Origin: Deltaproteobacteria bacterium
Lineage (GTDB): Bacteria; Desulfobacterota; Desulfomonilia; UBA1062
Direction: 5' to 3'
Length of the DNA stretch: 64,000 nucleotides
NCBI GenBank assembly: GCA_018433085.1
Contig: JAHDRW010000004.1
Span: forward strand, 1-64,000
This document shows, one piece after another, positions 30,880 through 39,444 of the stretch. Numbering within the stretch: position 1 is the stretch's first letter; the number at the start of each line of letters is the position of its first letter. Below the pieces are notes generated by a model that searched no databases, had not been told where the DNA came from, and worked only from the letters and a program-made list of their open reading frames with translations. Position numbers and translations under genes: made by a program.

Positions 30880-31854
30880 ATGACCCCGGAAGACAGCCCA
30901 TCCAAACCTCGGAAAAGCGACCGTGATCCTGTTCGGTCTACCGGCTCCGGGGAAGGCATCCCTTACCGTACGCTGGGCCGCACGGGCGAAAAGGTCTCCC
31001 TCATCGGCCTGGGCGGATCTCATATCGGCATGCAGCCTACCGAGCAGGAGAGCATCCGCATCATCCGCACCGCGCTCGACAACGGAGTGAACTTTCTCGA
31101 CAACTCCTGGGATTACCACGATGGGGAGAGTGAAATCCGCATGGGAAAGGCATTGGGCGACGGCTACCGGTTCAAGGCCTTCCTGATGACCAAGTTCGAC
31201 GGACGCACCAGAGAATCGGCTGCGCGACAGATCGACGAATCGCTGCGCCGCCTCAAGACCGACTACGTCGATCTCATCCAGTTCCACGAGATCATCCGGA
31301 TGGAAGACCCGGACCGCATCTTTTCGCACAGCGGCGCCCTGGAGGCCGCGCTGAGGGCGCAGGAGGCCGGCAAGGCGCGGTACATCGGGTTTACCGGGCA
31401 TAAAAGCCCGGACATTCATCTGAGGATGATGGAGCTCGCGGCTGACAACGGCTTTCGTTTCGACGCCGTGCAGATGCCTCTGAACGTGATGGACGCTCAC
31501 TACGAAAGCTTTGAGAAACGGGTTTTACCGGTGCTGGTGAAAGAAGAGATCGGCGTGCTCGGCATGAAATCGATGGGCGGTCAGATCATCCTGAAAAGTA
31601 ATGTCGTAACCCCTGTCGAATGCCTGCACTATGTCATGAACCTGCCGACCAGCGTCGTGATCACCGGCTGCGACAGCCTCCCGATCCTCGAGCAGGCGCT
31701 TGAGGCGGCGAGAAGCTTCAGACCCATGGACGATGACGTGATCTCTGCCATTCTCGCAAAGACGGCTGCGGCGGCAAACCAGGGCAGGTTCGAGCTCTAC
31801 AAGACATCGGACACATTCGACAGCACACACAGAAACCCGCAGTGGCTGGGATGA
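30880..31854 (+). CDS. Aldo/keto reductase
   Basis: This 324-residue protein begins with a short polar leader and then TLGRTGEKVSLIGLGGSHI, the usual AKR start. The catalytic set is visible: Asp and Tyr in NFLDNSWDYHDGESE, Lys in LMTKFDGRT and His in LIQFHEI. It reduces carbonyl compounds with NADPH. GGGAGG precedes the ATG. The preceding glyoxalase-like gene suggests they act together on a reactive aldehyde or ketone, but the substrate is unknown. Confidence 0.93.
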   Translation: MTPEDSPSKPRKSDRDPVRSTGSGEGIPYRTLGRTGEKVSLIGLGGSHIGMQPTEQESIRIIRTALDNGVNFLDNSWDYHDGESEIRMGKALGDGYRFKAFLMTKFDGRTRESAARQIDESLRRLKTDYVDLIQFHEIIRMEDPDRIFSHSGALEAALRAQEAGKARYIGFTGHKSPDIHLRMMELAADNGFRFDAVQMPLNVMDAHYESFEKRVLPVLVKEEIGVLGMKSMGGQIILKSNVVTPVECLHYVMNLPTSVVITGCDSLPILEQALEAARSFRPMDDDVISAILAKTAAAANQGRFELYKTSDTFDSTHRNPQWLG

Positions 31855-32036
31855 CGAGCCACGCCCTAATATTCGAAAGGAAGGAGGAACGAACCCCACA
31901 TTTCCGGTGGTTTCGGGAACCTTGGCACATCGTTGCTCCCTGTTGCCGGGCTTGGAAACAATAATCTCGAGATTCAGCCATGGAAGGATTCGGAGGCCGG
32001 ATATCGGGTCAGTGGATGTCCGGCTCCGGCTCAAGC

Positions 32037-33053
32037 TCACTCAACCGATTTCGAGAGCTGGAGTATAGCCAACGGCAGTTGAATGCCCAGGGGATCCAGC
32101 ACGCTGGTATCGACCATGATGGTGAGGTCCTCCTGCCTGAGGATGGGGAGTGAATCGGGTTTCACGCCTTCTTTTAGGATCTTTGCCGACTGCCGGGCAG
32201 CCAGCGCCCCCATGGAGGTGAATTCTGAACCGATATACAAAGCCGCGCCAGGGCACTTGAAATGCATGAAGCTGATGACCGGAACCTTTTTCTCCAGAGA
32301 CACCGCGGCAAGATCCTTGGCAGGCTCGTTGTCTCTCATGCCGTAGTAGGTATCCAGCGGAACGATGAAGGCCTGTGCGCCTTTGTCGATCAGTTCGTGG
32401 AGGGCGGGTTTGATGGAATCGTTCTTGGCGATCTGTCTGGTCACAATGGTGTAGCCTACTGTCGGGCCTTCTTTTTTCGTCATATCGGCATGGGCGACTG
32501 CATTGTCGTCATCGCTGTGCACGATTCCGATGGTCTTCACCGAGGGGAAGGCCAGCTTTACAATTCTCAGGGCATCACGAATGTTCATGTAAAGGGTGGT
32601 CCCCGTGAAGCCCGGCCCTGCCTCCGTGAGCGACTTGCACCCGGCTATCTCGGGAATGGCCACGTTTGTGAACACCAGGGGTACACCTGCCGATATGATC
32701 GCATCCTTTGCATACTTCGTAGCCGGGGTGCCGATGGTTACGGCCAGATCGGGCTTCAGGCCGGCTATCCTGGACGCCTCGCTCTTGATCCGCATGAGCA
32801 CGCCGATCTTTTTCCACAGCCCGGCCTTTTCCAGGTCAAAATCGATAATCGCGCGATTGAGGACCAGGTTCTTGCCTTGCACAAGACCGTTCTTCGCCAG
32901 CTCATCTACAAAGGAATCATAGGTTAACTGAAACGGTGCCACTGCTGCAACCTGCAGCACTTCCACCTTATACACCTTATCCTGCGCAAAACCAGTCAGG
33001 GCCGCAAACAAAAAAAATAAACCACAGGCCGCTACCTGCAAAGAATGCTTCAT
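32037..33053 (-). CDS. Substrate-binding protein of ABC_sub_bind type, orphan
   Basis: This 338-residue protein has a signal peptide (MKHSLQVAACGLFFLFAALT, then GFAQ) and the periplasmic-binding fold of the ABC_sub_bind (DUF534) family: VLQVAAVAPFQLTYDSFVDEL, KPDLAVTIGTPATKYA, VPLVFTNVAIPEIAGC. A GGGGGAT stretch precedes the ATG. No permease or ATPase gene is near. The neighbouring upstream gene on the same strand is a hybrid histidine kinase, so it may deliver a ligand signal rather than feed transport. Confidence 0.88.
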   Translation of the reverse strand: MKHSLQVAACGLFFLFAALTGFAQDKVYKVEVLQVAAVAPFQLTYDSFVDELAKNGLVQGKNLVLNRAIIDFDLEKAGLWKKIGVLMRIKSEASRIAGLKPDLAVTIGTPATKYAKDAIISAGVPLVFTNVAIPEIAGCKSLTEAGPGFTGTTLYMNIRDALRIVKLAFPSVKTIGIVHSDDDNAVAHADMTKKEGPTVGYTIVTRQIAKNDSIKPALHELIDKGAQAFIVPLDTYYGMRDNEPAKDLAAVSLEKKVPVISFMHFKCPGAALYIGSEFTSMGALAARQSAKILKEGVKPDSLPILRQEDLTIMVDTSVLDPLGIQLPLAILQLSKSVE

Positions 33054-33409
33054 AGGTATTATCCCCCTTCTCCAGAAATTTCAAATATTGATATAGCTAT
33101 CGGTAGTATCAGCCCGGACGATTAATGGGGGACGGGTTCACATTTCGCTGGCCGGTTCTCCACTCCGCCATCTCTGCATATAGCCGGATCCTTTTATCCT
33201 TCCCAGACATTGCCTCTCCCGCAGCAAGGGTCTCCATAAGCCCATATCGAATCCCAATCACGTGAAGAGTATGAAAATATGAGAAGGATACTTTTCGGAC
33301 GCTGCCTGTTTCTCCTCCTCCGGTGGAATGTCCAAATTTCACGGACGTCCCCTGTTTCGACTGTTTCGATGGCGGACTTACTGGCCCCGCTTTGTGAACC
33401 CGTCCCCGA
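33054..33409. repeat. REP-like repeat cluster between binding protein and kinase
   Basis: This 356-bp non-coding stretch holds GGGGGACGGGTTCAC at 33127-33141 and its inverted copy GTGAACCCGTCCCC at 33394-33407. It also contains an orphan copy of the transposase end repeat (see separate entry). Another copy of the GTGAACCCG word is at 48442. It looks like a set of REP-type units. Confidence 0.7.
33327..33357. repeat. Orphan copy of the RAYT end repeat
   Basis: AATGTCCAAATTTCACGGAC and the following bases match the right end of the transposase element (30297-30328), with 25 of 26 bases identical to the complement of the left end. It is 3 kb from the transposase and has no transposase of its own. 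Confidence 0.8.
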
Positions 33410-35017
33410 TTATCCCCGGGCGAGGACCTTTCGGACGGTCCAGGCCAGCGTCGCCAAATCCAAGGGCTTCTGGATATATTCACGAATCCCTATGCCACGG
33501 GCATCGTTTTCGGAAAAGTGATCGCTGTATCCGGTACAGATGATGACAGGGATATCACGGCGGATACGCATGAGCTCGGCGGCGAGCCTGTCGCCCGTCA
33601 TTCTCGGCATGGTCAGGTCGGTAATCACCAGATCGAACCCCGCCGGGTCCTCGCTGAAAAGCGCCAGGGCCTCCATGCTGTTTGTCTTCGCGATGACCTC
33701 GTACCCCAGCATACCCAGCATATTCTCCGCCAGCGATGCAAGGGCGGACTCGTCATCGACGAACAGGACCCTTCCCGTTCCCGCAGGGTGATGGATTGCT
33801 TCCTCCTGCTCCATACGGTTCTCGCCGGAGGCGGTCCCGGGGAGATAGATATCGAAGGTAGCCCCTTTCCCTGGCGAGCTCGTGCATACGATCGACCCCC
33901 CATGACTTTTCAGGACCCCGTGAACCACGGCCAGTCCAAGACCTGTGCCGCAGCCCACTCCCTTGGTCGTGAAGTACGGATCGTAGATGCGCGCCATGAC
34001 CTCAGGCGACATGCCGCGACCGGTATCCTTCACGGAGAGCTTCACGTAGCTGCCGGGAGAAAGGCCCTGATCAGGCGCTGCAGCGCCCTCTTCCACCACC
34101 ACCTTCCCGAGGCTCACCTCGATCGTACCATGGGTTTTTTCCATGGCGTCTGCGGCATTGGAACAAAGATTTATGATCACCTGCTGAATCTGGGTGGAAT
34201 CGGCCATAACCATACATGAATCCGACAGGTCCTGGCGGATCTCGATGCTCGAGGGCAGGATAGACCGCAGCATCTTGAGAGACTCTCTAATCACGACACC
34301 GAGATCCACGGGCGAATGTCTGGCCTCGCTCTTGCGGCTGAAGGCGAGGATCTGGCTCACGAGTCCTTTGGCGCGTTCACTCGCCTTGAGCACCTCATCG
34401 AGATCTCTCTTCACCCTTTCAGGATCACCGGCATCGTGCCGTGCGAGCTCGGCAAACCCGATGATTGCCGAGAGAATGTTGTTGAAGTCATGGGCAATCC
34501 CGCCTGCCAGCGTACCGATGGATTCCATTTTGTTGGATTGAATGAGCTGAGCCTCGAGCTTCTTTCTCTCCTCCTCGGCACGCCTGCGCTCGGTAATGTC
34601 GCGGGTCACCCCCTGATAGCCTTTCAGGTTTCCGTCATTGCCGAAGATCGCGCTGGTGAGCACCTCGGTCAGAATGATAGTCCCATCCTTGCGCATGACT
34701 TCGAGCTCGAAGACAGGGTTTGCGGATGTGCCGGTCTCCCGGACGCGCTCCATCATGGCAAGAATGCCTTCGATGACGTGCGGGGGCGTATCCGGGGCGA
34801 GAAGGTGGAACATCGAGCTCCCGGTGATTTCCTCTTGGGAGTAACCGCTCATCTGCTCACAGGAAGGACTGACATAGGTGAATACCATGTCGGGTGTCGC
34901 CTGCCAGATAACATCCCTCATCTTTTCGGCCAGGAGGCGGAACGTGGTCTCGCTCTGGCACAGCGTCTCCCTGGCATTCGTGTCCCGGACGATTATCTGC
35001 ATCCCCTTACTCTCCAT
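33410..35017 (-). CDS. PAS hybrid histidine kinase with receiver domain
   Basis: This 535-residue protein has, in order, a PAS domain (about 22-140), a HisKA dimerisation domain with the phospho-accepting H176 in GGIAHDFNNILSA, an HATPase domain with the N box NLCSNAADAM, and a C-terminal receiver (about 416-530) with the acceptor D467 in LVITDLTMPR. There is no membrane segment, so it senses a cytoplasmic signal. It is probably part of a phosphorelay. ATG 35017 lacks a clear ribosome-binding site; an in-frame ATG five codons later is possible. The next gene on the strand is an orphan substrate-binding protein. Confidence 0.92.
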   Translation of the reverse strand: MESKGMQIIVRDTNARETLCQSETTFRLLAEKMRDVIWQATPDMVFTYVSPSCEQMSGYSQEEITGSSMFHLLAPDTPPHVIEGILAMMERVRETGTSANPVFELEVMRKDGTIILTEVLTSAIFGNDGNLKGYQGVTRDITERRRAEEERKKLEAQLIQSNKMESIGTLAGGIAHDFNNILSAIIGFAELARHDAGDPERVKRDLDEVLKASERAKGLVSQILAFSRKSEARHSPVDLGVVIRESLKMLRSILPSSIEIRQDLSDSCMVMADSTQIQQVIINLCSNAADAMEKTHGTIEVSLGKVVVEEGAAAPDQGLSPGSYVKLSVKDTGRGMSPEVMARIYDPYFTTKGVGCGTGLGLAVVHGVLKSHGGSIVCTSSPGKGATFDIYLPGTASGENRMEQEEAIHHPAGTGRVLFVDDESALASLAENMLGMLGYEVIAKTNSMEALALFSEDPAGFDLVITDLTMPRMTGDRLAAELMRIRRDIPVIICTGYSDHFSENDARGIGIREYIQKPLDLATLAWTVRKVLARG

Positions 35018-35197
35018 GCTGTGGTCTTAAATGAATGCCTGATCTCTTCTTCACGAATTCCGTCATTTCCGCTGACATCCAAGTATCCCTCACAGGCGCA
35101 GCTACAGTCATCCCATGTCGAGGCATGCCGTCCTGTTCGGAAATTTCATGATTTTTCTCAAGCATCGAAAAAGAGTTTCTCAAGCCAGGGAAACTGT

Positions 35198-35314
35198 GGA
35201 CGGGTTGATGTTTCGCATTTACTCCCGGAAGTCGTGGACGGCTGCACATTTCGCGCATTTCCCCGTCCCCCCCCGGTATCGCCCTGCAGGACGATGAATG
35301 CGAAATATGAACCC
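35198..35314. repeat. REP-like inverted repeat pair
   Basis: GGGTTGATGTTTCGCATT at about 35202-35219 pairs with AATGCGAAATATGAACCC at 35297-35314 (two mismatches). It lies between a kinase and a frameshifted gene and resembles a REP hairpin. It shares GACGGGTT and TTTCGC with the unit at 33127. Confidence 0.6.
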
Positions 35315-35336
35315 TTCACGGTTTTCCTGATTCCGG

Positions 35337-35790
35337 TTACGCCTTCAGCTTTCCGATGTCCTTCACGGGTTCCTTGAACTTCAGATACATATACGCTTCT
35401 TCCTCGTCCAGGGTTTTTACATCGATGGGATATTCTTTCTGCATTACCTCTATGACGTCCATGATCGTGCCCAGCTGGCTCCCGTACCCTGCCACCTCGG
35501 TGACGATCTTTGTCTCCAGCTCGGGGGTGCCTTTGATCTCGCGGGTGAACTGCAGCAGGGAAAAAGACCATGGCAGAATGTTCTGCCACAAGGTTGGCGG
35601 GGGCGAGGCGAAGAAAGCCCTGAAGCAGATCTCCTACCAGGAACATCTTTTTATAGTTCTCGCCGATGTCCCTCTGATATTCCGAGACGAGCTGCCAGGT
35701 CTTCCAGAAATGGATCATCGATTCAGAGAAGCCAATCCATGGCTGGAGAAAATATGCGGCCGGATTTTCTGTCTTATCCATCGCTTCCAT
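35337..35790 (-). pseudogene. Unknown protein gene with a frameshift
   Basis: Two minus-strand frames together read as one protein of about 150 residues. The first (from ATG 35790) runs MDKTENPAAYFLQPWIGFSE to FLRLAPANL; the second continues WQNILPWSFSLLQFTREIKG to the stop at 35337. They meet near 35590, with one base out of phase. The family is not recognised; both parts are helical and lack a signal peptide. It could be a genuine frameshift, an assembly error or a pseudogene. Confidence 0.55.
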
Positions 35791-36744
35791 CGGATAAACG
35801 GACACCCCCTCCCCTGCCCTCCGGTATTTTCCCCCGTTGTTCACCGGACATACGCCGAGTTCCTGTATCCTGCATCGAGGAGAGTACTGTGTTGAACCCG
35901 GACACCTCAAGACATCCTTGAACTATGAATACCAGCAGAAAAACACGCGAAGCCCGGACAGGAGGCATTGCCGTACACGCCGCAAACATGGCGGGAAGGT
36001 ATTTGGAGAGCTAACGGTCCTCGCGTCAAGGTGTACTAGTTATCTATAGTAATTCCAAGACATACCTTGTCAAGCTTACATCATCACCCGTGGTCTGTGC
36101 TGACGCGACTGGCCGGCTCGATGATAAAAGGGTTACAGGAACCTGAGACCCCGGACAGGCAGGGAGACCATCAATCATGAAACCGAAGCCGAGAATTTTA
36201 CCAGTGTACTGGGTGGTACCGGCAAACAGGGGGCATTTTATTCCGGGATTGACAACATCTCGATCAATGCCTCCTCTACCGAACTCACGCCTCTGGTAGC
36301 GCCCGATGATGCTCGTTTCAAATAACAGCTTTCTTAAGCTAGGGCACCTAAGGTCCTCCTCCGGGTTGAAGTTTTTCCCTGAAATCCTTCTCTCCGAAGG
36401 CAGGTCCTTTTTCAATCTCTTTTCCGAATGAGCAAAATAAATCTTACATTATCGGGTTTTTGATTGATTTTAAGGGATATAACAACCGAAACTACCGTAG
36501 CGACGGATAAATCCCGAATAATAACGCTTCTTGAAAACCTTCTCCATGGAGATCCGGATTCAAAAAAACTCCAGCACGGTATTCATCCCACAACCAACGC
36601 CCAATATAAAAAATGAATCTAAATAAAATGAACTACCGAGCAGCCCCGCCAAGCAGCTGTTTCAATCTTGGCAGGATCATGTAGATCAATGAATCCTTCA
36701 CCCACTGCATATATTGACGGCTCCCCGGCTCCACCTCTAAACAA
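35791..36744. other. Long non-coding region, about 950 bp
   Basis: A stretch with no recognisable gene. On the + strand, 36130-36325 reads open as about 65 codons ending STELTPLVAPDDARFK then a stop, without a start codon or ribosome-binding site; it may be a coding remnant. The right part (36420-36650) is A/T-rich. A minus-strand frame at 36044-36415 has no family pattern and is likely spurious. Confidence 0.5.
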
Positions 36745-36783
36745 AGGGGGGATGCCCCACTAACGTATCGAAACATCCCCCTT
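36745..36783 (-). terminator. Probable terminator of the MFS/decarboxylase operon
   Basis: On the minus strand AAGGGGGATG pairs with CATCCCCCCTT around a 19-base loop, followed by a T-rich stretch (TTTGTTT). It lies 24 bases after the MFS gene stop. Confidence 0.5.
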
Positions 36784-36806
36784 GAGTATCAAGCTTTTTC
36801 TTCAAT

Positions 36807-38096
36807 TTACAAACACGCTGCATATCCTTCTTCTTCAGGTACAGACAATTCCTTGGGCCTTATGCAGGTCAGGCAAATACAGCTTGCCAGACATACTGCA
36901 GCAGTAACGATCCAGCCAACATAATAGCTGCCTTGAGTATCATAAATAACACCTACCAGCACGGGGCCTATTGCTGCCAGGATGGTCTGCAACACACTAA
37001 CGGTTCCCATGATCGAGGCATAATGGTCCGGACCCCAGAGATTACTGCATACATTCGCCTGGATAACCATTCCGCAACCGATACCCAGACCGGACAGTAC
37101 AGCGAAGACATACATGGACATTGTACTCTTGCAATGCATCGCTATGATCATGGCCGCGATCATCAGCACCATACCCCCGATAAAGGTATATCTCGGTTCG
37201 TACTTATCTGCCAGGTACCCGGCGCCCAACATTCCGGCAATATTTGCCAACGATATCAAACCTACCGACATGATTGCCTGCTCTAAGGGGAAACCCTGAT
37301 CGATAAAGTGCGCCACGCTGTGAGCATAAACCGTCATGAGAGAGAAAAACACGCCGACAGTGGCAAAGGCGAACAACCAGTAATTGGCTGTCTTGATCGC
37401 CTCTTTCAGAGTCCAGGAACGGGTGGCCTGGAATATCCTGGTGGAGGAAGTCTTTTCCTCGATCTGATCTTCAACCTCGGACACCACACCATCGGGAACC
37501 TGCCCAATATCGGCCGGTTTGTTCTTGACGAACACCATGCTGAGGATCATGACTATGGCAGACAGCCCGGCAAGAACAAACCATGCCCCCCTCCAGCCGC
37601 CATAGTTCTCTATAACCTGACTGAACACTGGTGCAGCGATAAATCCACCCGCCCCCATGGAGGAGAGCACAAAACCGATAGCCAGTCCTCTTTTCCTGTT
37701 AAACCAGATAGTACCTGCGGTTGTTGTTGTCAGCGGGCCGGCAGCACTACTTCCGAAAGCCATTACGATACCGTACACGGCGATAAATCCAAAGGGGGTG
37801 GAAACCACTGTCCCCATGAGGACCGAGCCCACAAGACAAAAAAGTGATCCAATCGCCATGGCAGCCCTGATGCCATACCTGTTGATAATCCAAGCGACTA
37901 AGGGCGCGAGCACACCCATCAACATCCCGTTTACAGCCGGACCAGCCCCGAGGACACCTCTGCTCATGCCCAACTCCTCGACCATGACCGTGTTAACAGC
38001 CCCGATGGAGTAGACCGCAAATCCCATAGTTACGACACAGATAATCCAGAGTGCCACCATATTATACCAACCGTAAAATACTTTTTTCTTCTCCAT
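36807..38096 (-). CDS. MFS transporter, oxalate/formate-antiporter (OFA) like
   Basis: This 429-residue protein starts MEKKKVFYGWYNMVALWIIC; the FYGWY opening and the NRKRGLAIGF loop are typical of the OFA group of the MFS, which exchange small carboxylates or take up organic acids. About twelve membrane helices are present. A GAGGGGG stretch precedes the ATG. It is the last gene of the decarboxylase-aminotransferase unit, so it may import the amino-acid-like substrate or export its product. Confidence 0.9.
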   Translation of the reverse strand: MEKKKVFYGWYNMVALWIICVVTMGFAVYSIGAVNTVMVEELGMSRGVLGAGPAVNGMLMGVLAPLVAWIINRYGIRAAMAIGSLFCLVGSVLMGTVVSTPFGFIAVYGIVMAFGSSAAGPLTTTTAGTIWFNRKRGLAIGFVLSSMGAGGFIAAPVFSQVIENYGGWRGAWFVLAGLSAIVMILSMVFVKNKPADIGQVPDGVVSEVEDQIEEKTSSTRIFQATRSWTLKEAIKTANYWLFAFATVGVFFSLMTVYAHSVAHFIDQGFPLEQAIMSVGLISLANIAGMLGAGYLADKYEPRYTFIGGMVLMIAAMIIAMHCKSTMSMYVFAVLSGLGIGCGMVIQANVCSNLWGPDHYASIMGTVSVLQTILAAIGPVLVGVIYDTQGSYYVGWIVTAAVCLASCICLTCIRPKELSVPEEEGYAACL

Positions 38097-38211
38097 GAAA
38101 ACTATCCCCCTCTTATTTTATTGTTTTTCCATGAGTTGTTGCCTCATAAGGGGAAATCTATCCTTTTATCACGAAATCCCGATATGCCATTTTCCACCAT
38201 GTAATTCATAC

Positions 38212-39420
38212 TCATACTTTCTCTGGTGATACCTGCCTGTAGTACTCTTTAACCCTCAGCAATCCTTCTTTAACTGCCTCAAATGAATTGCAGAATGAAA
38301 ATCTGAAAAATCCTTCCCAATCTTTCCCGAAGTCAATCCCCGGAGCCACACAAACACCGGTGTTTTCCAGAATACTCAACGCCTCCTTGTGTGAGTCATC
38401 ACAAAAACCTCGCGCATCGGCAAAGATATAAAATGCGCCGGCTGGTTCGACATGAATGGTAAATCCGATCTCCCGAAGTTTATCGAGCATATACAAACGG
38501 TTTTCGTTATATGACTTCTTCATGTATCTCAACTCGGGCTGAGATTCTGTCAATGCGGCAAGACCTGCATATTGAACGAAGGTATTTGTTGAAATAGCAA
38601 AATTCATTTGTAATCTTTTGATGATAGATGCAAATGCATGAGGGAAAATCAGGTAGCCGATCCGCCAACCTGTCATGGCAAACGCCTTGGAGAAGCCGTT
38701 CACCACGAAAGCCCTGTCCGTGAATTCAAGAATCGAGTGGGCCTTGCCCATATATACAAGCCTGTCATAGATCTCGTCGGAAATGATATAGAGCTTCTCA
38801 AACCTGGCAATCTTGAGAAAATCTCCTTCAGTCATAACCTGCCCGGAGGGATTGCCGGGAGAATTGATCATTATGGCCCGGGTCTTGAGGTTCAAAGCCC
38901 TTTGTATTGACTGTTGCGTATAGAAAAACCTATGTTCCGGAGATGTAAGGATCTCAACGGGCACCCCCTTGGCAGCCCTGATGCAGTTCGAATATGAGGG
39001 ATATCCCGGAGATGGGACGATAACCTCATCCCCGGGATCGATTAAAGCCATCATTGCAAAAAGGAGTGCCTGAGATGTGCCGGAGGTGATCAAGACCTGC
39101 TCGGATGACACTTCTACACCAAAAGACCCATAATAATTATTTGTTATGGCTTCTCTCAGACCAGGAAGACCCATGGGATGGGTATAGTGGGTCTCACCTG
39201 AACGGATTGCCTCAATAGCTGCATCTCTGATGCGGCGAGGGGTCTTGAACCAGGGGTCTCCTAACTCGAGGTGGATAATATCATGCCCCTGTGCCTCCAT
39301 CTCCCGGGCAAGGGCTGATATATCAACCGTGGAACATTCCCCTATCTCATTGGTCTCTCGTATACGCATCTTCAATCCATCGTTCTCATAAGGTTTCCCG
39401 GATTTGCTATTGCGGATCAT
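38212..39420 (-). CDS. Class I/II aminotransferase
   Basis: This 402-residue PLP enzyme is of the AspC/aromatic fold type: LELGDPWFKTPRRIRDAAIE, NSPGNPSGQVM, SDEIYDRLVY and the PLP lysine in FSKAFAMTGWRIGYL. It transfers an amino group between an amino acid and a 2-oxoacid. It starts 24 bases after the decarboxylase stop, with no strong ribosome-binding site at ATG 39420, so translation may be coupled. In the same operon a decarboxylase precedes it and an MFS transporter follows, which suggests use of one amino-acid-like substrate. Confidence 0.92.
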   Translation of the reverse strand: MIRNSKSGKPYENDGLKMRIRETNEIGECSTVDISALAREMEAQGHDIIHLELGDPWFKTPRRIRDAAIEAIRSGETHYTHPMGLPGLREAITNNYYGSFGVEVSSEQVLITSGTSQALLFAMMALIDPGDEVIVPSPGYPSYSNCIRAAKGVPVEILTSPEHRFFYTQQSIQRALNLKTRAIMINSPGNPSGQVMTEGDFLKIARFEKLYIISDEIYDRLVYMGKAHSILEFTDRAFVVNGFSKAFAMTGWRIGYLIFPHAFASIIKRLQMNFAISTNTFVQYAGLAALTESQPELRYMKKSYNENRLYMLDKLREIGFTIHVEPAGAFYIFADARGFCDDSHKEALSILENTGVCVAPGIDFGKDWEGFFRFSFCNSFEAVKEGLLRVKEYYRQVSPEKV

Positions 39421-39444
39421 CCGGTATTAACATGACATTGAGAG

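Noticed and set aside
36044..36415. A 123-residue minus-strand frame in the long gap.
   Set aside because: No ribosome-binding site, no recognisable pattern, and another frame in the same stretch looks more protein-like.
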